This document shows, piece after piece, positions 52,411 through 61,140 of a stretch of 64,000 nucleotides of DNA. This DNA comes from Symsagittifera roscoffensis. Taxonomy: Eukaryota; Xenacoelomorpha; Acoela; Convolutidae. Each line of letters opens with the position of its first letter. The first letter of the stretch is position 1. The translations under genes and the position numbers were made by a program. The notes beneath the pieces are model-generated. The model was not told where the DNA came from and searched no databases. It was given only the letters and a program-made list of their open reading frames with translations. The DNA lies in NCBI RefSeq assembly GCF_963678635.1, contig NC_087067.1:10029716-10093715 (forward strand). Reading direction: 5' to 3'.

Positions 52411-54899
52411 GTCTTTTGTTAAGTCACGCCGTCAGTCTTTTCTTAAGTCGCGCCGTCAGTCTTTTCTGAATTCGCGCCGTGAGCCTTTTCTTAAGTCGCG
52501 CCGCTAAAGCTCCTTGTTAATTCATGCCCGTCAGTCTTTTCTTAAGTCGCGCCGTCAGTCTTTTCTTAAGTCGCGCCGTCAGTCTTTTCTGAATTCGCGC
52601 CGTGAGTCTTTTCTGAATTCGCGCCGTGAGTCTTTTCGTAAGTCGCGCCGCTAAAGCTCCTTGTTAATTCATGCCCGTCAGTCTTTTCTTAAGTCGCGCC
52701 GTCAGTCTTTTCTTAAGTCGCGCCGTCAGTCTTTTCTGAATTCGCGCCGTGAGTCTTTTCTGAATTCGCGCCGTGAGTCTTTTCGTAAGTCGCGCCGTCA
52801 GTCGTTTCTTAAGTCGCGCAGCTTAAGTATTTTCTTAAGTCGCGCCGTCAGTCTTTTCTGAATTCGCGCCGTGAGTCTTTTCGTAAGTCGCGCCGTCAGT
52901 CGTTTCTTAAGCCGTGAGCCTTTTCTTAAGTCGCGCCGCTAAAGCTCCTTGTTAATTCATGCCCGTCAGTATTTTCTTAAGTCGCGCCGTCAGTCTTTTC
53001 TTAAGTGGCGGCGTGAGTGTTTTATTAAGTCGCGCCGCTAAAGTCTTTCGTTAACTCACGCCGTCAGTCAGTTGCTGAGTTGCGCCGTGAGTCTTTCTTA
53101 AGTCGCGCCGCTAAAGTCTTTTGTTAATTCACGCCCGTCAGTTTTTTCTTAAGTCGCGCCGTGAGTCTTTTCATTAGTCGCGCCGTCAGTCTTTTCTTAA
53201 GTCATGGCGTGAGTCTTTTCTTAAGTCGCGCCGCTAAAGTCTTTTGTTGAGTCACGCCGTCAGTCTTTTGCTAAGTTGCGCCGTGAGTCTTTTCTTAAGT
53301 CGCGCCGCTTAAGTCTTTTCTTAAGTCACGCCGTCAGTCTTTTCTTAAGTCGCGCCGTCAGTCTTTTCTGAATTCGCGCCGTGAGCCTTTTCGTAAGTCG
53401 CGCCGTCAGTCGTTTCATAAGTCACGCCGTCAGTCTTCTCTTAAGTCGCGCCGTGAGCCTTTTCCTAAGTCGCGCCGTCAGTCTTCTCTTAAGTCGCGCC
53501 GTGAGCCTTTTCTTAAGTCGCGCCGCTAAAGCCTTTGGTTAATTCACGCCGTCAGTCTTTCTTAAGTCGCGCCGTCAGTCTTTCCTTAAGTCGCGCCATC
53601 TGTCTTTTCTTAAATCGCGCCGCTCAAGTGTTTTGTTAAGTCACGCCGTGAGCCTTTTCTTAAGTCGCGCCGCTAAAGCCTTTTGTTAATTCATGCCCGT
53701 CAGTCTTTTCTTAAGTCGCGCCGTCAGTCTTTTCATTAGTCGCGCCGTCAGTCTTTTCTTAAGTCATGGCGTGAGTCTTTTCTTAAGTCGCGCCGCTAAA
53801 GTCTTTTGTTGAGTCACGCCGTCAGTCTTTTGCTAAGTTGCGCCGTGAGTCTTTTCTTAAGTCGCGCCGCTTAAGTCTTTTCTTAAGTCACGCCGTCAGT
53901 CTTTTCTTAAGTCGCGCCGTCAGTCTTTTCTGAATTCGCGCCGTGAGTCTTTTCGTAAGTCGCGCCGTCAGTCGTTTCATAAGTCGCGCCGTGAATCTTT
54001 TCTTAAGTCGCGCCGCTAAAGTCTTTTGTTAGGTCACGCCGTCAGTCTTTTCTTAAGTCGCGCCGTCAGTCTTTTCTGAATTCGCGCCATGAGTCTTTTC
54101 GTAAGTCGCGCCGTCAGTCGTTTCTTAAGTGGCGCCGTGAGCCTTTTCTTAAGTCACGCCGCTAAAGCCTTTTGTTAATTCATGCCCGTCAGTCTTTTCT
54201 TATTTCGCGCCGTCAGTCTTTTCTTAAGTCGCGGCGTGAGTGTTTTTTTATGTCGCGCCGCTAAAAACTTTTGTTGACTCACGCCGTCAGTCATTTGCTA
54301 AGTTGCGCCGTGAGTCTTTTCTTAAGTCGCGCCGCTTAAGTCTTTTCTTAAGTCACGCCGTCAGTCTTTTCTTAAGTCGCGCCGTCAGTCTTTTCTGAAT
54401 TCGCGCCGTGAGTCTTTTCGTAAGTCGCGCCGTCAGTCGTTTCATAAGTCGCACCGTGAATCTTTTCTTAAGTCGCGCCGCTAAAGTCTTTTGTTAAGTC
54501 ACGCCGTCAGTCTTTTCTTAAGTCGCGCCGTCAGTCTTTTCTGAATTCGCGCCATGAGTCTTTTCGTAAGTCGCGCCGTCAGTCGTTTCTTAAGTGGCGC
54601 CGTGAGCCTTTTCTTAAGTCACGCCGCTAAAGCCTTTTGTTAATTCATGCCCGTCAGTCTTTTCTTATTTCGCGCCGTCAGTCTTTTCTTAAGTTGCGCC
54701 GTGAGTCTTTCTTAAGTCGCGCCGCTAAAGTCTTTTGTTAATTCACGCCCGTCAGTTTTTTCTCAAGTCGCGCCGTGAGTCTTTTCTTAATTCGCGCCGC
54801 TACAGTCTTTTGTTGAGTCACGCCGTCAGTCTTTTGCTAAGTTGCGCCGTGAGTCTTTTCTTAAGTCGCGCCGCTTAAGTCTTTTCTTAAGTCACGCCG

Positions 54900-56340
54900 T
54901 CAGTCTTTTCTTAAGTCGCGCCGTCAGTCTTTTCTGAATTCGCGCCGTGAGTCTTTTGGTAATTCGCGCCGTCAGTCGTTTCATAAGTCACGCCGTCAGT
55001 CTTCTCTTAAGTCGCGCCGTGAGGCTTTTCTTAAGTCGCGCCGTCAGTCTTCTCTTAAGTCGCGCCGTGAGCTTTTTCTTAAGTCGCGCCGCTAAAGCCT
55101 TTGGTTAATTCACGCCGTCAGTCTTTCTTAAGTCGCGCCGTCAGTCTTTCCTTTAGTCGCGCCATCTGTCTTTTCTTAAATCGCGCCGCTAAAGTATTTT
55201 GTTAAGTCACGCCGTGAGCCTTTTTTTAAGTCGCGCCGCTAAAGCCTTTTGTTAATTCATGCCCGTCAGTCTTTTCTTAGGTCGCGCCGTCAGTCTTTTT
55301 TTTAAGTCGCGCCGTGAGTCTTTCTTAAGTCGCGCCGCTAAAGTCTTTTGTTAATTCACGCCGTCAGTTTTTTCTTAAGTCGCGCCGTCAGTCTTTTCTG
55401 AATTCGCGCCGTGAGTCTTTTCGTAAGTCGCGCCGTCAGTCGTTTCATAAGTCACGCCGTCAGTCTTCTCTTAAGTCGCGCCGTGAGCCTTTTCTTAAGT
55501 CGCGCCGTCAGTCTTCTCTTAAGTCGCGCCGTGAGCCTTTTCTTAAGTCGCGCCGCTAAAGCCTTTGGTTAATTCACGCCGTCAGTCTGTCTTAAGTCGC
55601 GCCGTCAGTCTTTTCTTAAGTCGCGCCGTCAGTCTTTTCTTAAGTTGCGCCGCTAAAGTCTTTTGTTAATTCACGCCCGTCAGTCTTTTCTTAAGTCGCG
55701 CCGTCAGTCTTTTCTGAATTCGCGCCGTGAGTCTTTTGGTAATTCGCGCCGTCAGTCGTTTCATAAGTCACGCCGTCAGTCTTCTCTTAAGTCGCGCCGT
55801 GAGGCTTTTCTTAAGTCGCGCCGTCAGTCTTCTCTTAAGTCGCGCCGTGAGCTTTTTCTTAAGTCGCGCCGCTAAAGCCTTTGGTTAATTCACGCCGTCA
55901 GTCTTTCTTAAGTCGCGCCGTCAGTCTTTCCTTTAGTCGCGCCATCTGTCTTTTCTTAAATCGCGCCGCTAAAGTATTTTGTTAAGTCACGCCGTGAGCC
56001 TTTTTTTAAGTCGCGCCGCTAAAGCCTTTTGTTAATTCATGCCCGTCAGTCTTTTCTTAGGTCGCGCCGTCAGTCTTTTTTTTAAGTCGCGCCGTGAGTC
56101 TTTCTTAAGTCGCGCCGCTAAAGTCTTTTGTTAATTCACGCCGTCAGTTTTTTCTTAAGTCGCGCCGTCAGTCTTTTCTGAATTCGCGCCGTGAGTCTTT
56201 TCGTAAGTCGCGCCGTCAGTCGTTTCATAAGTCACGCCGTCAGTCTTCTCTTAAGTCGCGCCGTGAGCCTTTTCTTAAGTCGCGCCGTCAGTCTTCTCTT
56301 AAGTCGCGCCGTGAGCCTTTTCTTAAGTCGCGCCGCTAAA
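54900..56340 (+). repeat. Higher-order repeat, 780-bp period
   Basis: The sequence from about 54900 to 55560 recurs at 55680-56340 with an offset of exactly 780 bp and almost no differences, the most recent duplication in the array. Confidence 0.85.
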
Positions 56341-57409
56341 GCCTTTGGTTAATTCACGCCGTCAGTCTGTCTTAAGTCGCGCCGTCAGTATTTCCTTAAG
56401 TCGCGCCATCTGTCTTTTCTTAAATCGCACCGCTAAAGTGTTTTGTTAAGTCACGCCGTCAGTCTTTTCCTAATTCGCGCCGTCAGTTTTTTTTCTTAAA
56501 TCACGCCATCGGTCTTTTTGTTCGTATCGCGCAGCTGAAACTTTTTCAAAAGAAGGGCGGTCAGTTTTTTAAATTTTTCAAGTCACGCCGACAGTCTTCC
56601 TTGCGTCGCGCCGCAAAAAAAACATCGCCGACAGTCTTTATGTAAGTCGCGCCATTAGTTTTATCTTAAGTCCCGTCTTCAGTCTTTTCGTAAGTCGCGC
56701 CGCTGAAGTCATTTTGTAAAGTCGCGCAGCTAAAGTATTTTTTCCAAGCGCGCCGTCGATTTTTTTGTCAGTCGCATCGTGAGTCTTTTCGTAAGCCGCG
56801 CCGTCAGGTTTTTTTTTCTAAAATCGCGCCGTCAGTCTTTTTCTTTCAAGTCGCGCCGTCAGTCTTTTTTTTCAAGTCGCACCGTCAATCTTTTCTTAAG
56901 TCGCGCGGTCAGTCTTTTGGTAAAATTCCCGTCAGTCTTCTCGTAAGTCTTTTCGTAATGTAATAGGACGCGCTTATCACAGCGAGTGTCCGTGCAACTG
57001 CTAAGTTGCAAGTAAACTATTCCAAATTTCATACACCTTAAAGTAGTCACAATACTTCAAAGAAAGTAGCTCTGATTTGTAAAATTTTAAAAGTTAGATT
57101 TTGTTACGATTGAATAAGTGCCAACTGGTTTCGGGAGATTCAAAGTTTCTCTGATTGTCCCGTGTTTCACCCTTTTCCTATTTAATATCGCTAATAGTAG
57201 TGGGCAAGATTATGGATTTCCTCAGCTTCGTCATATTATCTTGACAATTGTATACAACGAGTTTCTACCAAATGACAAATCGTAAATGAATGATGTCAGT
57301 ACACAGATATCATAAATTCACAAATAAATTCAGGTTTTAAGCTTGACTTTTCGTTAAAACTACTTCCGACTCCCTGAAGTAAGTTAGGTGCCGCCGTGAG
57401 TCGTTTATT

Positions 57410-57597
57410 AAGCCCCGCTGCTGAAGTCTTTCTGAAATACTGACGCCGCGACTTTTTTTAAAAAAGACTGACGGCGCGACTAAGAAAATGCTGACGGTGC
57501 GTCTTACGAAAAGATCAACGTCGCGACATTAGAAAATACTTAAGCGTCGTGACTTACGAAAAGACTGTCAGCGCGGCTTAAGAAAAGACTGACGCTT
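57410..57597 (-). repeat. Inverted, degenerate satellite units
   Basis: GACTGACGGCGCGACTAAGA, GCGCGGCTTAAGAAAAGACT and similar are reverse complements of the 24-bp unit. The array thus changes orientation after about 450 bp of non-satellite sequence (56961-57400). Confidence 0.75.
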
Positions 57598-57912
57598 GCC
57601 GCTATTGTCTTAGGAAAAATTGCCAGAATTAACGTTCCACGTTCTTGCCTCAAAATTGCAGATTAGTTTGGGGCTGAACAATCCTCGCGACGTTTTAATG
57701 GTCTGTCTGGTTAAAAAACGGATATTGTAAGTTACTATAAATACACCTGCTTTTAAAATTCTAGGCTTTTTTTACTCTGCGCCAAATTTGCGTGTCAAAA
57801 GAACGATTTCTCACTTCTAAAAGAGTTCTGAACAATTTGATGCATTTCAAGTAATGAGTAATGCAAGATAAAAGAGCAATTTTAAATGGTGACGATCTAC
57901 CTCTTTGTATTT
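57598..57912 (+). repeat. Right flank copy of the satellite (duplicated unique sequence)
   Basis: Partner of 43394-43889. Downstream of CTCTTTGTATTTT it continues into unique sequence (GTTCTGCAAGGACC), whereas the left copy runs into the assembly gap at exactly that point. Confidence 0.8.
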
Positions 57913-58254
57913 TGTTCTGCAAGGACCTTAAATACTGCAGTTTGCGATATCGAATATAATTGTTACAGACTACGGACAAAAAGTGTTTCCGAACCCTTGA
58001 AGATAAATTATCTTCATGCGATCAACAGGAAATCTTTTCTCAGAATGAAGTTTCTGGCTCGCCAATGTTTCATATACGTGAATTCAAACTTTCAACCTTT
58101 CCAATTTACTAGAGTTATAAATATATCAACTCAATTCAATAAGTCACTGAGAATACTAATTTAGCGCATTTACAAAATTTACTTTATAAATTTGTCATTA
58201 GTCACAATTCAATTCAAGTTTTTTTTGCAGTTATTCAAATCGATAATTCGATAT
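57913..58254. other. Intergenic spacer downstream of Boule-like gene
   Basis: AT-rich sequence with no feature except the likely 3' untranslated region of the minus-strand gene. AATAAA overlaps the Boule-like stop codon (minus strand, about 58253-58258). Confidence 0.4.
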
Positions 58255-59114
58255 TTATTCTGGGCTCGATGTTGCCTCAATGTCAAACTGGAAAGTACCT
58301 CCCATATTTCCTTGCTCGGGTATACTTCCCAAAAATCCACTACCCGAAGGCATCGAAGCTGCCAAAGGTGAATGCATCATTACTGCTGCCGACTGCTGAC
58401 CCGAAACACCTTGCCACGACCCGTGATTCAAACTACCTGCACCACCCCCGCTCAATCCGAGTTGTTGTTCTACGTGCTGCCCCCCAACTCCATTCATTTG
58501 TGTTCCGATCAGGTTTAGGTTTCCAGGGTTCAGATCCAGTCCTAAATTAGCAGCACTGGCAATTATCTGCGAAGCATTATTGAAAGCCATCTGATTTTGT
58601 TGAGCTTGCTGCTGATGTTGTTGATTTTGTTGATGTTGTTCATAAGACTGGGCATATATATTTTGGTTGCTGGTCTGAGGTATTTGCAAAGCGAAGTTCA
58701 TAGGAGACAAAGGAGTCATAGGAGGCGCCAGGGATCCCAGATGTCCGGTCAGAACCCCTTGCACCTGATGCGATGATCCGTTCTGGGAAACTGCAGCAGT
58801 CGCGTAGGTTGGTGATCCAGTGAAAGAGCTTGGAAAGAAAACATGTTCTTGACTGGTCGTCCCCGTATTGAAACCCCCATTTGGAGATCGAGGACTGTTA
58901 TTGTTGTTATTATTATTGTTGATGTTGTTGTTGTTGTTGTTGTTGTTCATTTGCATCTGGTTCATCAGCAGCGCTTGTGTTATGGCCGCTGGATTGACGT
59001 TTAAAAAGTTGCTGGATGCCTGCATAAGTCTCGCAGCCAGTAAGATCTGGTTCAATTCGTGATGGCTGTACTGGCTCAGCAAATTTTGGTTTGTGTTGTA
59101 GGGTCTTTCCGGTG
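58255..59114 (-). CDS. BOLL: Boule-like exon 2 (Q/N-rich tail)
   Basis: Acceptor GATCTTTTTCAG. It encodes PERPYNTNQNLLSQYSHHEL, then ILLAARLMQASSNF, the Asn run from an AAC/AAT trinucleotide tract (58898-58950), Gln-rich and Gly-rich segments, and ends IEATSSPE. The composition is prion-like. Confidence 0.8.
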
Positions 59115-59962
59115 CTGAAAAAGATCATTTTGATGACGGAATTTATTGTTTGTACCCACTTCAAAATTCCACCCAAATTTTGAAGTGTCTCCGATCCTTC
59201 AACATATAAATTCTATCTAGCAAAGCTATACACATTGCTTAGTTTTCAAGTTAAAAAAGCAAAAGTTGATGCAAAACTATCTAAATAATATCTTCCTTTA
59301 TTTTACAGGAATTAACTAATTAACTACAGCTTGAACTTTAGTTCTCCAATTTTATGTTCCGGGGGATTGAGTACATGATAAATAAAATGGCGGTCTAATT
59401 TACTCGAGTTTGGAGCCTGTGTTCCTGATATGGGCACGGGAATAGGCGCTGGGTTTGATGGGTCGTAACCCAACCCGAACTCTCCATCGGGACACGATGT
59501 CAGTCGGCTTCTCTTTGGCGTCAACATCGGCTGCATTACAAATCCCGCCTTCTTAAACCCAGCGTCGTTCGGAGGGGAATCCGTCGTACTAGGTTTTCGG
59601 ATCGCTGGTCCGAGTTTGGAATCCATTCCGTTTATCTTCACCCGAGAACCAGATTCTTCTAGAACTTTCTTAGCAATTTCCGGAGCTTGAAATGTTACGA
59701 AAGCGTATCCTTTCTCCTGCTCGGGTTTTTTGATAATTTTAATCTCCGATATTTCTCCATGTTCGGTGAATTTCTTTCTGAGATCTTCTTCGGTCACGCT
59801 ACTATGCAACCCGCCAATGAAAACTCGGTTATGAATGATAGTTCCATAATTGTAGCGATCGGCAAGACCCGAGACTCCCGAGGTTGTCGGTAGGCGCGGT
59901 CTTCGGTACCTCGGACCCAGCGGGGACTCCAGTCTCTCGTCTTCTACCGCTGAGGTTGCCAT
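58255..59962 (-). CDS. BOLL: Boule/DAZ-family RNA-binding protein, two exons
   Basis: Exon 1 is 59962-59404 and exon 2 is 59114-58255. A phase-1 junction (A|CA = Thr) gives 1,419 nt, 472 residues plus stop. One RRM lies at residues about 45-123: RNP2 VFIGGL (47-52), RNP1 KGYAFVTF (84-91), and the DAZ-family end LGPAIRK (117-123). After the RRM the protein is low-complexity: an Asn run (243-259), a Gln-rich part (HQQNQQHQQQAQQNQ) and Gly/Ser-rich blocks. Boule proteins bind mRNA 3' UTRs in germ cells and promote translation, chiefly for meiosis; that is family knowledge. The classical DAZ repeat is not evident. The family call is strong; Boule rather than DAZL is inferred because Boule is the ancestral invertebrate member. 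Confidence 0.85.
59404..59962 (-). CDS. BOLL: Boule-like exon 1 (RRM)
   Basis: ATG (59962-59960) opens MATSAVEDERLESPLGPRYR. An upstream in-frame TTG is not needed. Donor GTAAAT follows the A at 59404. If unspliced, the frame continues about 25 residues (SKLDRHFIYH...) to a stop at 59324-59326, a possible short RRM-only isoform. Confidence 0.82.
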
Positions 59963-60450
59963 TAAAATTCTCAAAACGATTTCAGCAAATAAGCAAGGTT
60001 AAAATTAAAGAAATTGTTCAAAAGTCTTTACGTAATCTCGATAGTAATTTCTCGGCAAAATGAACCATGATGTCCTTTTAAGGTCAAAAATTGATTGGCT
60101 ACCGGTCTATGCCAATGGTTTTTTGTTCGCTAATTTTTGCGCGTGTCAAGTTTACACTAAACCAGTTCAACTATTGAAACATGCGTAAATTTATCGAAAT
60201 ATGCAAAAAGGTCGGACAGACAGAAATAATTAAAAAGAGCAAGGTGCCAATTTTGAGGAATTTTTGTATGCAAATTTGAGTTTTTAGCTGACCTTGAGTA
60301 ATTTTTTCTGTCTGAAAAATTAACTCTTGAATGCAAAAGTTTTCTGAAATAGGTAATTTGCTCTTTTGAATTGCAAACGACTTGTTAACTAAGCGGTCTT
60401 GACAAAATATTTTTAAACCAGCTGAGAGATATTCTTATTCTAACCCACAC
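59963..60450. other. Upstream region of Boule-like gene
   Basis: Its 5' flank. On the coding strand TTTTGAG lies 8-14 bases before the ATG and could be a weak splice acceptor. I see no other gene. Confidence 0.4.
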
Positions 60451-61140
60451 CGAAGTTTCATGGATAAAAATTGGTTATACTGGATTTTTGTTGACTAAAA
60501 TGTTGTCTATATAATCGATTATCATGGCAAACTTAGGCAACGTAATGTACTTTTAATCCATTTTAATCACTTATTTTTGAAAAAAAAAAATCCATTAAAA
60601 TCCATTATAATCGATTATAATCCGTTTTTATTTTCAACATAATGGATTATTTTTTTTATATGAAATCATGAAAATTGATTAGTTTTTGTAAAAAAATGAC
60701 TCTAATTTTTGCAACTTTCTGCAAAACTCGAACGAACTCGTTCATCCAGGGGCGGCCAATATGTAGTAATTTTGAAGAGTCCAATATGTAAAAATTTTCC
60801 TAAAAGTGTACTCCCCCCTTACCCCACGACGTATAACCCCCCCCCCCCCCCTCACGTATCCCCATCCCCACATACCCTCCGCCACCACGACGTACCCCCC
60901 TACGACGTATCATCCCCAAGTAACCCCCCCCCCCCCACGACGTACCCCCCCCCCACGACGTACCCCTCCCCCACGACGTACCCCCCCCCCCCACCCCCAA
61001 TTGATTATAATCGAATATATGGGGATTTTATTGTTTACAAAATATTATCAGTATAATCCATTTTCAGTCGATTATATGCGATTATTTTTGATATTTTATA
61101 GAAACTGACAATGAAAATCTAATATAATCGATCATTATCC
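60450..61140. repeat. ATAATCC/ATCGATTATAAT repeat region
   Basis: Repeated ATTATAATCGATTATAATCC-like sequence on both sides of a GC-rich simple repeat, similar to 35310-35930 in intron 13. It looks like the ends of a palindromic AT-rich element. Confidence 0.5.
60808..61000 (+). repeat. CCCCCCACGACGTACC simple repeat
   Basis: Degenerate units of C-runs alternating with ACGACGTA over about 190 bp. The complement is G-rich and could form quadruplex-like structures. The open frames it creates are artefacts. Confidence 0.8.

Larger units (their letters stand above)
44090..56960 (+). repeat. 24-bp satellite array, about 12.9 kb
   Basis: The unit is CTTAAGTCGCGCCGTCAGTC plus TTTT, 24 bp, repeated more than 500 times with recurring variants (GCCGTGAGTC, GCCGCTAAAGTC, TTTTGTTAAGTCAC, TTTTCTGAATTC). 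It is far richer in GC and CpG than the rest of the window. Because 24 is a multiple of three, some frames stay open and read as octapeptides (SRAVSLFL, KSRRQSFL); these are not evidence of a protein. Variants are arranged in higher-order repeats. Confidence 0.95.

Noticed and set aside
44988-55875. Long open frames in the satellite reading as octapeptide repeats (SRAVSLFL, KSRRQSFL)
   Set aside because: The 24-bp unit is a multiple of three, so frames stay open by arithmetic. Starts and stops are scattered and no signal or splice context supports a protein.
44090-56960. Array considered as a CRISPR locus
   Set aside because: Units are contiguous 24-mers without unique spacers, in an intron-bearing animal genome; it is a satellite.
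58269-58550. Plus-strand 93-residue open frame over the Boule-like exon
   Set aside because: A shadow of the real minus-strand coding sequence.
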